Shown: in pieces, positions 16,954 through 25,767 of the stretch
Numbering within the stretch: the stretch's first letter is position 1
How the letters are laid out: each line of letters opens with the position of its first letter
NCBI RefSeq assembly: GCF_000177195.2
Contig: NC_015953.1
Location: forward strand, 5,022,001 to 5,086,000
DNA: 64,000 bases
Reading direction: 5' to 3'
Origin: Streptomyces sp. SirexAA-E
Lineage (GTDB): Bacteria > Actinomycetota > Actinomycetes > Streptomycetales > Streptomycetaceae
Notes under the pieces: model-generated
Databases searched by the model: none
What the model saw: the letters and a program-made list of their open reading frames with translations, nothing else
What the model was told of the DNA's origin: nothing
Translations under genes and position numbers: made by a program

Positions 16954-18219
16954 ATGCCGGTCACCACTCCAGCCGCATCCGCGGACGCCGCCCTGCCCCA
17001 GGACTTCGACGCCCTGCTCCACGAGGACCCCGAGGTCGCCGGCATCCTGCTGGCCGAGTCCGGCCGTCAGTCGAGCACCCTCCAGCTCGTCGCGGCAGAG
17101 AACTTCACCTCGCCCGCCGTCCTGGCCGCCCTCGGCTCCCCGCTCGCCAACAAGTACGCCGAGGGGTACCCCGGTGCCCGCCACCACGGCGGCTGCGAGC
17201 AGGCCGACGCCGTCGAACGCGTCGCCGTCCGGCGTGCCACCACGCTCTTCGGCGCGGACCACGCCAACGTGCAGCCGCACTCCGGCTCCTCCGCCGTCCT
17301 GGCCGCCTACGCCGCGCTGCTGCGCCCCGGCGACACGGTGCTGGCGATGGGGCTCGCCCATGGCGGACACCTCACCCACGGCGCCCCGGGGAACTTCTCC
17401 GGCCGCTGGTTCGAGTTCGCCGGCTACGGCGTCGACCCGGACAGCGGGCTGATCGACCACACCCAGGTGCGCGCCCTGGCCCGGGCCCGGCGGCCCAAGG
17501 CGATCGTCTGCGGTTCGATCTCCTACCCCCGGCACCCCGACTACGAGACCTTCCGCGAGATCGCCGACGAGGTGGGCGCCTACCTGATCGCCGACGCCGC
17601 CCACCCGATGGGGCTGATCGCCGGGGGAGCGGCGCCCAGCCCCGTGCCGTACGCGGACGTGGTGTGCGCCACGACGCACAAGGTGCTGCGGGGGCCGCGC
17701 GGCGGCATGATCCTGTGCGGCGCGGAGCTGGCGGAGCGGATCGACCGCGCGGTGTTCCCGTTCACGCAGGGCGGTGCCCAGATGCACACCGTCGCGGCCA
17801 AGGCGGTCGCCTTCGGCGAGGCGGCGACCCCCGCGTTCGCGGTCTACGCCCACCATGTGGTGGCCCACGCGCGGGCCCTGGCGGCCGGTCTGGAGGCGGA
17901 GGGCTTCGACGTGACCACGGACGGCACGGACACCCACCTCGTCGTCGTGGACCCCGCTCCGCTGGGCGTCGACGGCCGCACCGCCCGGGACCGGCTCATG
18001 GCCGCCGGGATGGTGCTCGACACCTGCGCCCTGCCCCACGGTGACACCCGGGGCCTGAGGCTCGGCACCGCGGCCGTCACCACCCAGGGGATGGACGAGG
18101 CGGACATGGCGCGCATCGCCGCGCTGTTCGGCGCGGCCGTCCGGGAGGGGGACGACGCGGGCCGGCTGCGCGCCGAGGTGGGTGAGCTGACCGGTCGCAA
18201 TCCCCCGTATCCGGGGTAG
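16954..18219 (+). CDS. glyA: Serine hydroxymethyltransferase
   Basis: PLP enzyme interconverting serine and glycine with tetrahydrofolate. ATG 16954, 421 residues. NKYAEGYPGARHHGGC, HSGSSAVLAAY, DAAHPMGLIAGG and the PLP Lys in CATTHKVLRGPRGG (K243) are visible. Streptomyces usually carry more than one glyA; from its position this is probably a secondary paralogue rather than the main one. Confidence 0.93.
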   Translation: MPVTTPAASADAALPQDFDALLHEDPEVAGILLAESGRQSSTLQLVAAENFTSPAVLAALGSPLANKYAEGYPGARHHGGCEQADAVERVAVRRATTLFGADHANVQPHSGSSAVLAAYAALLRPGDTVLAMGLAHGGHLTHGAPGNFSGRWFEFAGYGVDPDSGLIDHTQVRALARARRPKAIVCGSISYPRHPDYETFREIADEVGAYLIADAAHPMGLIAGGAAPSPVPYADVVCATTHKVLRGPRGGMILCGAELAERIDRAVFPFTQGGAQMHTVAAKAVAFGEAATPAFAVYAHHVVAHARALAAGLEAEGFDVTTDGTDTHLVVVDPAPLGVDGRTARDRLMAAGMVLDTCALPHGDTRGLRLGTAAVTTQGMDEADMARIAALFGAAVREGDDAGRLRAEVGELTGRNPPYPG

Positions 18220-18315
18220 GCGAAGCCTGTGCAACCATCACCCGTGCCCTGGAGTCCCTGTTCATGGGACTAGGGTGTGGGGCTGAGATGGCCGGCGAAA
18301 TCTGTGGGGCAGCCC

Positions 18316-19668
18316 GTGCGTGATTACCTGCTGACGCTCTGTGTCACGGCTGCGGTGACCTATCTGCTGACCGGACCGGTGCGGAAGTTCGCCATCGCGG
18401 TCGGGGCGATGCCCGCGATCCGGGCGCGCGACGTACACCGGGAACCGACACCGCGGCTCGGTGGCATCGCCATGTTCGGCGGACTGTGCGCCGGGCTGAT
18501 CGTCGCGGACCATCTGTTCAACCTGAACAGCGTCTTCGAACTCTCCAGCGAGCCGCGGGCCCTGCTCTCGGGTGCCGCCCTGATCTGGCTGATCGGTGTC
18601 CTGGACGACAAGTTCGAGATCGACGCGCTGATCAAGCTCGGCGGCCAGATGATCGCCGCCGCCGTCATGGTCATCCAGGGTCTGACGATCCTGTGGCTGC
18701 CCATCCCGGGCGTCGGCACGGTCGCCCTCACCCAGTGGCAGGGCACGCTGCTGACGGTGGCCCTGGTGGTCATCACCATCAACGCGGTCAACTTCGTGGA
18801 CGGCCTGGACGGTCTCGCGGCCGGCATGGTGTGCATCGCCTCCGCCGCGTTCTTCCTGTACACCTACCGGCTCTGGTACGGGTACGGGATCGAGGCCGCG
18901 GCCCCCGCCACGCTCTTCGCGGCGATCCTGATGGGCATGTGCCTCGGCTTCCTGCCGCACAACATGCACCCGGCCCGGATCTTCATGGGCGACTCGGGGT
19001 CCATGCTGATCGGCCTGGTGCTGGCGGCGGGCGCGATCTCGGTGACCGGTCAGGTCGACCCCGACCTGATGAACCTCTTCGCGGGCGGCGAGCGCGCGGC
19101 GACCCACGCGATGCTGCCCGTCTTCATCCCGCTGCTGCTGCCGCTGACCATCATCGCGATCCCGGCGGCCGACCTGGTGCTCGCCATCGTGCGGCGCACC
19201 TGGAACGGGCAGTCGCCCTTCGCGGCCGACCGCGGGCACCTGCACCACCGGCTGCTGGAGATCGGGCACTCGCACAGCCGGTCCGTGCTGATCATGTACT
19301 TCTGGTCCGCGCTGATCGCGTTCGGCGCCGTCGGCTACTCCGTGCACTCGACGTCCCTGTGGATCGTGCTGGTCATCGTCGGGCTGAGCGCGGTGGGACT
19401 GATCCTGCTGCTCATGCCGCGCTTCACCCCGCGCGCACCGCGCTGGGCCGAGGCCTTCGTGCCGCCGCGCTACCGGCGCCGCCGACAGGCCGCGGCGGAG
19501 GCCGGGACCGAGGCGGAGGGCCAACAGCCGCCGGAGGGACCCGAGATGGCTTCCCAGGCTCCGGAACGCACGCCTGTGGCCGTCGGAGTGTCCGGCGTCA
19601 ACGGCGCGACCGCGATCGGCCCCCGTTCGCGCTTTTCGAATCGTGACCGTGCCGATTCGTCCCGTTGA
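18316..19668 (+). CDS. WecA/Rfe-type undecaprenyl-phosphate sugar-1-phosphate transferase
   Basis: Integral membrane enzyme that loads GlcNAc-1-P or a related sugar-phosphate onto undecaprenyl phosphate, starting cell-wall glycopolymer synthesis. GTG 18316 gives 450 residues and about 11 hydrophobic segments. Family motifs: REPTPRLGGIAMF, GVLDDKFEID (metal/lipid Asp pair), NFVDGLDGLAAG, MGDSGSML and HLHHRLLEIGHSH. A charged cytoplasmic tail of about 60 residues rich in Glu/Ala/Gln follows. It could supply substrate for LCP ligases such as the one at 11840. Confidence 0.9.
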   Translation: MRDYLLTLCVTAAVTYLLTGPVRKFAIAVGAMPAIRARDVHREPTPRLGGIAMFGGLCAGLIVADHLFNLNSVFELSSEPRALLSGAALIWLIGVLDDKFEIDALIKLGGQMIAAAVMVIQGLTILWLPIPGVGTVALTQWQGTLLTVALVVITINAVNFVDGLDGLAAGMVCIASAAFFLYTYRLWYGYGIEAAAPATLFAAILMGMCLGFLPHNMHPARIFMGDSGSMLIGLVLAAGAISVTGQVDPDLMNLFAGGERAATHAMLPVFIPLLLPLTIIAIPAADLVLAIVRRTWNGQSPFAADRGHLHHRLLEIGHSHSRSVLIMYFWSALIAFGAVGYSVHSTSLWIVLVIVGLSAVGLILLLMPRFTPRAPRWAEAFVPPRYRRRRQAAAEAGTEAEGQQPPEGPEMASQAPERTPVAVGVSGVNGATAIGPRSRFSNRDRADSSR

Positions 19669-19795
19669 CGTTTCGGGCGCAAAACCCCATTACCACGCGA
19701 AGTATGGTGGTGCTCGGCGCACACGCGCGGCTTAGTCCTCATGTGTGACAGCGGGCACACCTTTCGGGTAAAGACCTCATCAAATAGTTTGTGAT

Positions 19796-19822
19796 ACCGT
19801 TCACGAAGCCCGGTGAAACGGT
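19796..19822 (+). promoter_or_regulatory. Inverted repeat in the leader of the ATP synthase operon
   Basis: ACCGTTCAC at 19796-19804 can pair with GTGAAACGGT at 19813-19822 (one bulged A). It lies in the 262-base gap before atpI, just after an AT-rich patch (about 19770-19795) that probably contains the operon promoter. I cannot define the -35 and -10 with confidence. Confidence 0.35.
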
Positions 19823-19930
19823 CGATGGACACTGAGGAAAAGCGTCCTCGGCCTGAGGCACCGACTTCGACCGGGCCTACGCTCGTCCCTGACGACCACC
19901 GACCACCCCCTGCAACGCGGAGCTACCTCC

Positions 19931-20368
19931 ATGCCGTCCAACGACGTCCGGACTCTCCTCCACACCGCTGTGCCCACTGCCGCCGCCGGTGCTGTCACCG
20001 TCGCCGTCTGCGGTGTGCTCGCGGGCGGCAAAGGGGCGATCGGAGCGGCGGTCGGAACGCTGGTGGTGATCCTCTTCATGGGGATCGGGCTCACCGTTCT
20101 GCAGCGCACCGCGAAGTCCCTGCCGCACCTGTTCCAGTCCATGGGACTCGTGCTGTACACGACCGAACTGCTGCTGCTCTTCGTCTTCGTGGCCGCCTTC
20201 AAGGACACGACACTCTTCAACCCGAGGGCGTTCGCCGCGTCGATCATCGTCGCGACCCTCACCTGGGTCGCGGCCCAGATCCGCGTCCACATGAAGACGA
20301 AGATCCTTTACGTCGAACCGGAACCGTCCGTGGCCAAGAAGCCCGAGAACACGGGGTCGTCGACGTGA
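19931..20368 (+). CDS. atpI: ATP synthase protein I
   Basis: First gene of the atp operon; 145 residues from ATG 19931, preceded by GCGGAGC. About four hydrophobic segments (about 15-30, 36-56, 70-92 and 105-122) and a charged C-terminus. AtpI proteins are non-stoichiometric helpers, thought to assist c-ring assembly or ion supply. Assignment rests mainly on position directly before atpB plus membrane topology. Confidence 0.85.
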   Translation: MPSNDVRTLLHTAVPTAAAGAVTVAVCGVLAGGKGAIGAAVGTLVVILFMGIGLTVLQRTAKSLPHLFQSMGLVLYTTELLLLFVFVAAFKDTTLFNPRAFAASIIVATLTWVAAQIRVHMKTKILYVEPEPSVAKKPENTGSST

Positions 20369-20591
20369 GGGGTAGGGCCGGGATAAGCGCGCGTTCGAGA
20401 CCCTGCTATCGTCCGGTGCCAACTGCGGCACTGCGGGCGCGGGCATCCGAATCGGCGCCTGCTTCATCGCGAGGCGTCATGCCTGAGCCGCCCCCCCATC
20501 CGTAACACCAGTCCAGTGCCGACCAGCGGCTGCTTGCCGCGCCGACACAACGAGGTTGCCGTACCTATGCGCCACGCTGAAGGAGCCCGCG

Positions 20592-21407
20592 GTGAGTGCT
20601 GACCCGACGACGGTGCTCGCCTTCGAGACCGACTGCCACATCTTCGACGGATGTGGTTTCCCGGCTCCTGGCCTGCACTCCTTTGTTTTCGAGCCGATGG
20701 CCACCGTCGGCGGCATCGAGATCAACAAGCCGATGCTGCTGGCGGTCCTGAGCACCGTCGTCGTCGTCGGTTTCTTCTGGGCGGCTTTCAACAAGCCGAA
20801 GCTGATCCCCGGAAAGCTCCAGATGGTGGCGGAGGCGGGTTACGACTTCATCCGCACCGGTGTGGTCTACGAGACGCTCGGCAAGCGTGAGGGCAAGAAG
20901 TACGTGCCCCTCATGGTCTCGCTGTTCTTCTTCATCTGGATCATGAACCTCTGGGCCATCATCCCGCTCGCCCAGTTCCCGGTGGTCTCGGTCATCGGGT
21001 TCCCGGTGGCGCTGGCCGCGATCGTGTACGTCCTCTGGGTCAGCCTGACCTTCAAGCGCCACGGCTTCGTCGGCGGCTGGAAGAACATCTCGGGCTACGA
21101 CAAGTCGATCGGCCCGGCTCTCCCGTTCGTCATGCTCATCGAGCTCATGTCGAACCTGCTGATCCGGCCGTTCACCCACGCCGTGCGACTGTTCGCCAAC
21201 ATGTTCGCCGGCCACGTGCTGCTGCTGATCTTCACCATCGCCAGCTGGTACCTGCTGAACGGCATCGGCATCGCCTACGCAGGTGTCTCGTTCGTGATGA
21301 CCATCCTGATGACCGCCTTCGAGCTGTTCATCCAGGCGCTGCAGGCCTACGTGTTCGTCCTCCTGGCCTGCAACTACATTCAGGGCGCTCTCGCCGAGCA
21401 CCACTGA
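20592..21407 (+). CDS. atpB: ATP synthase subunit a
   Basis: Fo subunit a forms the proton half-channels next to the c-ring. GTG 20592 with AAGGAG upstream is preferred over an in-frame ATG at 20556. 271 residues, five to six membrane helices. The essential Arg is in HAVRLFANMFAGH, and the terminal helix carries the ALQAYVFVLLACNYI block. 223 bases without a gene separate it from atpI. Confidence 0.96.
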   Translation: MSADPTTVLAFETDCHIFDGCGFPAPGLHSFVFEPMATVGGIEINKPMLLAVLSTVVVVGFFWAAFNKPKLIPGKLQMVAEAGYDFIRTGVVYETLGKREGKKYVPLMVSLFFFIWIMNLWAIIPLAQFPVVSVIGFPVALAAIVYVLWVSLTFKRHGFVGGWKNISGYDKSIGPALPFVMLIELMSNLLIRPFTHAVRLFANMFAGHVLLLIFTIASWYLLNGIGIAYAGVSFVMTILMTAFELFIQALQAYVFVLLACNYIQGALAEHH

Positions 21408-21482
21408 TCCGGCTCAGCTCCACCCCCGATAGTCGTCCGGTGGCCAACCCCCACCGGTTCTGAAAGAGAAGGAAGAAACGGC

Positions 21483-21728
21483 ATGTCCGCTCTTGAGACC
21501 CTCGCCGCCGTCAACATCACGGGCAACCTCGGTTCCATCGGCTACGGCCTCGCCGCGATCGGCCCCGGCGTCGGCGTCGGCATCATCTTCGGTAACGGCA
21601 CCCAGGCGCTGGCCCGTCAGCCCGAGGCCGCCGGCCTGATCCGTTCGAACCAGATCCTCGGCTTCGTCCTCTGTGAGGCGCTCGCCCTGATCGGTCTCGT
21701 CATGCCCTTCGTCTACCCGGTCGACTAA
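21483..21728 (+). CDS. atpE: ATP synthase subunit c
   Basis: Proton-carrying ring subunit; 81 residues as two membrane helices joined by the polar loop ALARQPEAAG. The first helix has the packed glycines GPGVGVGIIFGNG. The second carries the essential carboxylate as Glu65 in FVLCEALALIG. Strong purine-rich ribosome site (AGAGAAGGAAG), as expected for the most abundant subunit. Confidence 0.97.
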   Translation: MSALETLAAVNITGNLGSIGYGLAAIGPGVGVGIIFGNGTQALARQPEAAGLIRSNQILGFVLCEALALIGLVMPFVYPVD

Positions 21729-21770
21729 TTCGCCGCATTCCGACTGCCCGATGCGACGAAAGGCATTGAT

Positions 21771-22316
21771 GTGAACGCCCTACAGCTGGCGGCCGAGGGA
21801 GAGATCCAGAATCCGCTGCTCCCGGCGGTCCCCGAGATCATCATCGGCCTGATCGCCTTCGCCATCGTCTTCGGCTTCCTCGCGAAGAAGCTCCTCCCGA
21901 ACATCAACAAGGTTCTGGAAGAGCGCCGCGAGGCCATCGAAGGCGGAATCGAGAAGGCCGAAGCGGCCCAGACCGAGGCCCAGAGCGTTCTTGAGCAGTA
22001 CAAGGCTCAGCTCGCCGAGGCCCGGCACGAGGCCGCCCGCCTGCGCCAGGAGGCGCAGGAGCAGGGTGCCGTCATCATCCAGGAGATGAGGGCGGAAGGT
22101 CAGCGGCAGCGCGAGGAGATCATCGCCGCCGGCCACGCCCAGATCGAGGCCGACCGCAAGGCCGCGGCCTCCGCGCTGCGTCAGGACGTGGGCACGCTCG
22201 CCACCGCCCTGGCCGGCAAGCTCGTCGGCGAGTCCCTCGAGGACCACGCCCGGCAGAGCGGCACCGTCGACCGATTCCTCGACGAGCTCGAGGCGAAGGC
22301 CGAGGCCGTCCGATGA
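21771..22316 (+). CDS. atpF: ATP synthase subunit b
   Basis: Peripheral stalk subunit. GTG 21771; 181 residues with one N-terminal membrane helix (about 12-34, EIIIGLIAFAIVFGFLAKKL) and a long polar coiled-coil helix rich in Glu/Ala/Gln. The stop overlaps the atpH start as ATGA (22313-22316). Confidence 0.95.
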   Translation: MNALQLAAEGEIQNPLLPAVPEIIIGLIAFAIVFGFLAKKLLPNINKVLEERREAIEGGIEKAEAAQTEAQSVLEQYKAQLAEARHEAARLRQEAQEQGAVIIQEMRAEGQRQREEIIAAGHAQIEADRKAAASALRQDVGTLATALAGKLVGESLEDHARQSGTVDRFLDELEAKAEAVR

Positions 22317-23128
22317 ACGGAGCGAGCCGCGAGGCACTGGCTTCCGCACGTGAGCGTCTCGACGCGCTGACCGACTCCACGTCGGTCGACGCCGGGAAGC
22401 TCGCCGAGGAGCTGGCGGCCGTCACCGCGCTGCTCCACCGCGAGGTGTCGCTGCGCCGGGTCCTCACCGACCCGTCGCAGGGCGGCGAGGCCAAGGCCGA
22501 GCTCGCCGGGCGACTGCTGCGCGGTCAGGTGGGCGGCGAAGCCGTGGACCTGGTCTCCGGCATGGTCCGGTCCCGCTGGTCGCGTTCGCGCGACCTGGTG
22601 GACTCGGTCGAGGAACTGGCGAACACCGCGGACTTCACCGCGGCCCAGCGCGCCGGTGCGCTCGACGACGTCGAGGACGAGCTGTTCCGGTTCGGCCGGA
22701 TCGTCGCCTCGGACGTCGCGCTGCGGTCGGCCCTGACCGACCGGGCGGCCACGGCCTCGGCCAAGAGCGAGCTGCTGCACCGGCTGCTCGGCGGCAAGGC
22801 GCAGCCGGTCACCGAGCGCGTGGTCACGCGTCTCGTGACGCAGCCCCGTGGACGTAGCCTGGAGGAGGGACTCGAGTCCCTGTCCAAGCTCGCCGCGGAG
22901 CGCCGGGAGCGCGCGGTCGCCGTCGTCACCTCGGCGGTGCCGCTGTCCGACCGCCAGAAGCAGCGCCTCGGCGCGGCCCTGGCGAAGATCTACGGCCGCA
23001 CGATGCACCTGAACCTGGACGTGGACCCCGCGGTCCTCGGCGGGATCTCGGTGCGCGTCGGTGACGAGGTCATCAACGGCACGATCGCGGAGCGCCTCGA
23101 AGAGGTCACCCGCAGGATGGCCGGCTGA
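22313..23128 (+). CDS. atpH: ATP synthase delta subunit, long form with internal repeat
   Basis: Connects F1 to the b stalk. ATG 22313, coupled to atpF by ATGA. 271 residues against about 177 in E. coli. The extra length looks like a second copy of the N-terminal helical domain: residues about 45-102 (VSLRRVLTD, AKAELAGRLL, SRDLVDSVEELA) align with about 138-198 (VALRSALTD, AKSELLHRLL, GRSLEEGLESLSKLA). The C-terminal VGDEVINGTI block is conventional. A 146-base gap follows before atpA. Confidence 0.95.
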   Translation: MNGASREALASARERLDALTDSTSVDAGKLAEELAAVTALLHREVSLRRVLTDPSQGGEAKAELAGRLLRGQVGGEAVDLVSGMVRSRWSRSRDLVDSVEELANTADFTAAQRAGALDDVEDELFRFGRIVASDVALRSALTDRAATASAKSELLHRLLGGKAQPVTERVVTRLVTQPRGRSLEEGLESLSKLAAERRERAVAVVTSAVPLSDRQKQRLGAALAKIYGRTMHLNLDVDPAVLGGISVRVGDEVINGTIAERLEEVTRRMAG

Positions 23129-23210
23129 CAGCGCGCAGCGCACGCACCGCACCAACTGAACGAGCAAGAACAGCGGCCCGGTTGGGCCGTGCAGAAATTG
23201 CAGAAGATTC

Positions 23211-23227
23211 CTGGGGGTCGCCCCCAG
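23211..23227 (+). repeat. Short hairpin in the atpH-atpA gap, dispersed-repeat type
   Basis: CTGGGGG (23211-23217), loop TCG, CCCCCAG (23221-23227), inside a TTCCTGGGGGTCGCCCCC context that resembles a dispersed Streptomyces intergenic repeat. It sits in the only sizeable gap between genes within the F1 part of the operon. It may mark an RNA-processing or stability site; that role is inference. Confidence 0.45.
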
Positions 23228-23274
23228 ACCCCACTGAGAAACTTCGGGCCCAACAAGGAGAGCAGGGAACCCAG

Positions 23275-24846
23275 ATGGCGGAGCTCACGATCCGGCCGGA
23301 GGAGATCCGGGACGCACTGGATAACTTTGTCCAGTCGTACCAGCCGGACGCGGCCTCGCGCGAGGAGGTCGGTACGGTCAGCGTTGCCGGTGACGGCATC
23401 GCGAAGGTCGAGGGCCTTCCCTCGGCCCAGGCGAACGAGCTGCTGAAGTTCGAGGACGGAACCCTCGGTCTCGCCCTCAACCTCGAGGAGCGCGAGATCG
23501 GTGCGATCGTCCTCGGCGAGTTCAGCGGAATCGAGGAGGGCCAGTCGGTGCAGCGCACCGGCGAGGTGCTCTCCGTCGGCGTCGGCGAGGGTTACCTCGG
23601 CCGCGTCGTCGACCCGCTCGGCAACCCGATCGACGGTCTCGGCGAGATCGCGACCGAAAGCCGTCGCGCCCTCGAGCTGCAGGCCCCCGGCGTCATGGTC
23701 CGCAAGTCGGTCCACGAGCCGATGCAGACCGGCTACAAGGCCGTCGACGCCATGGTGCCGATCGGCCGTGGCCAGCGTCAGCTGATCATCGGTGACCGTC
23801 AGACCGGCAAGACCGCCCTGGCCGTCGACACGATCATCAACCAGCGCGACAACTGGCGCTCGGGCGACGTCAACAAGCAGGTGCGCTGCATCTACGTCGC
23901 CATCGGTCAGAAGGGCTCCACCATCGCCTCCGTGCGCGGTGCCCTCGAAGAGGCCGGCGCCCTGGAGTACACGACCATCGTCGCCGCCCCGGCGTCCGAC
24001 CCGGCCGGCTTCAAGTACCTGGCGCCGTACACCGGTTCGGCCATCGGCCAGCACTGGATGTACGCCGGCAAGCACGTCCTGATCATCTTCGACGACCTGT
24101 CGAAGCAGGCCGACGCCTACCGCGCCGTGTCGCTGCTGCTGCGCCGCCCGCCGGGCCGCGAGGCCTACCCGGGCGACGTCTTCTACCTGCACTCGCGTCT
24201 GCTGGAGCGCTGCGCCAAGCTCTCCGACGACCTGGGCGCCGGTTCGATGACGGGCCTCCCGATCGTCGAGACCAAGGCGAACGACGTGTCGGCGTTCATC
24301 CCGACCAACGTCATCTCCATCACCGACGGCCAGTGCTTCCTGGAGTCCGACCTGTTCAACGCGGGTCAGCGTCCGGCGCTCAACGTCGGTATCTCGGTCT
24401 CCCGCGTCGGTGGCTCCGCCCAGCACAAGGCCATGAAGCAGGTCTCCGGCCGACTGCGTGTGGACCTCGCCCAGTACCGCGAGCTGGAGGCGTTCGCCGC
24501 CTTCGGTTCCGACCTGGACGCGGCCTCCAAGGCGTCGCTGGAGCGCGGTAAGCGCATGGTCGAGCTGCTGAAGCAGGCGCAGTACGCCCCGTTCCCGATG
24601 GAGGAGCAGGTCGTCTCCGTCTGGGCCGGCACCACGGGCAAGATGGACGACGTCCCGGTCGAGGACATCCGTCGCTTCGAGACCGAGCTGCTGGAGTTCC
24701 TGCGCCGCGAGCGCAAGGACCTCCTGACCAGCATCGCCGAGGGCGGCAAGATGTCCGACGACACGCTGCAGTCGATCGCCGACGCGATCGCCGCCTTCAA
24801 GCAGCAGTTCGAGACCTCGGACGGCAAGCTCCTGGGCGAGGGCTGA
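23275..24846 (+). CDS. atpA: ATP synthase subunit alpha
   Basis: Non-catalytic nucleotide-binding F1 subunit. ATG 23275 gives 523 residues; the open frame upstream runs through the intergenic hairpin. Walker A GDRQTGKTALA near 172, the VYVAIGQK-type block, and the conserved ALNVGISVSRVGGSAQ motif near 365. Confidence 0.98.
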   Translation: MAELTIRPEEIRDALDNFVQSYQPDAASREEVGTVSVAGDGIAKVEGLPSAQANELLKFEDGTLGLALNLEEREIGAIVLGEFSGIEEGQSVQRTGEVLSVGVGEGYLGRVVDPLGNPIDGLGEIATESRRALELQAPGVMVRKSVHEPMQTGYKAVDAMVPIGRGQRQLIIGDRQTGKTALAVDTIINQRDNWRSGDVNKQVRCIYVAIGQKGSTIASVRGALEEAGALEYTTIVAAPASDPAGFKYLAPYTGSAIGQHWMYAGKHVLIIFDDLSKQADAYRAVSLLLRRPPGREAYPGDVFYLHSRLLERCAKLSDDLGAGSMTGLPIVETKANDVSAFIPTNVISITDGQCFLESDLFNAGQRPALNVGISVSRVGGSAQHKAMKQVSGRLRVDLAQYRELEAFAAFGSDLDAASKASLERGKRMVELLKQAQYAPFPMEEQVVSVWAGTTGKMDDVPVEDIRRFETELLEFLRRERKDLLTSIAEGGKMSDDTLQSIADAIAAFKQQFETSDGKLLGEG

Positions 24847-24849
24847 TCG

Positions 24850-25767
24850 ATGGGCGCTCAGCTTCGCGTTTACAAGCGCCGCATCCAAGCCGTCACCGCG
24901 ACCAAGAAGATCACCAAGGCGATGGAGATGATCGCCGCCTCGCGCATCGTCAAGGCGCAGCGCAAGGTGGCGGCGTCGATGCCGTACGCGACCGAGCTCA
25001 CCCGTGCGGTGACCGCGGTGGCGACCGGCTCGACCACCAACCATCCGCTCACCACCGAGGCCGAGGCTCCGGCCCGGGCGGCGGTCCTGCTCCTCACGAG
25101 CGACCGCGGTCTGGCCGGCGGCTACTCCTCCAACGCCATCAAGGCGGCGGAGCGGCTCCGGGAGCGGCTGGCGGCCGAGGGCAAGGAGGTCGACACGTAC
25201 ATCGTCGGCCGCAAGGGTGTCGCGTACTACGGCTTCCGTGAGCGCAAGGTCACCGAGTCGTGGACCGGCTTCACGGACAGTCCCGAGTACGCGGACGCCA
25301 AGAAGATCGCCGAGCCCCTCATCGAGGCCATCCAGAAGGACACGGCCGAGGGCGGCGTCGACGAGCTGCACATCGTCTTCACGGAATTCGTGTCGATGAT
25401 GACGCAGAACGCGGTCGACGGCCGGATGCTTCCGCTGTCGCTCGACAAGGTCGTGGAGGAGGACGGTACGAAGGGCGAGATCCTTCCGCTGTTCGACTTC
25501 GAGCCGTCGGCCGAGGACGTCCTCGACGCCCTTCTGCCGCGCTACGTCGAGAGCCGTATCTACAACGCACTGCTGCAGGCCGCCGCTTCCGAGCACGCTG
25601 CCCGCCGCCGTGCGATGAAGTCGGCGACCGACAACGCCGGAGACCTCATCAAGAGCCTCTCCCGGCTTGCCAACGCGGCCCGCCAGGCCGAAATCACCCA
25701 GGAAATCAGCGAGATCGTCGGCGGTGCGAGTGCCCTGGCCGACGCGTCCGCGGGGAGTGACAAGTAA
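24850..25767 (+). CDS. atpG: ATP synthase subunit gamma
   Basis: Central rotor shaft of F1; 305 residues. N-terminal helix (KRRIQAVTATKKITKAMEMIAAS) and C-terminal helix (ARRRAMKSATDNAGDLI) form the coiled-coil shaft; LTSDRGLAGGY is the conserved mid block. Starts 3 bases after atpA and overlaps the atpD start by one base (TAATG). Confidence 0.97.
   Translation: MGAQLRVYKRRIQAVTATKKITKAMEMIAASRIVKAQRKVAASMPYATELTRAVTAVATGSTTNHPLTTEAEAPARAAVLLLTSDRGLAGGYSSNAIKAAERLRERLAAEGKEVDTYIVGRKGVAYYGFRERKVTESWTGFTDSPEYADAKKIAEPLIEAIQKDTAEGGVDELHIVFTEFVSMMTQNAVDGRMLPLSLDKVVEEDGTKGEILPLFDFEPSAEDVLDALLPRYVESRIYNALLQAAASEHAARRRAMKSATDNAGDLIKSLSRLANAARQAEITQEISEIVGGASALADASAGSDK

Noticed and set aside
19813..20505. 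Open frame of 230 codons overlapping atpI
   Set aside because: Arg/His/Pro-rich out-of-frame translation; atpI in the other frame has membrane helices and the expected operon position.
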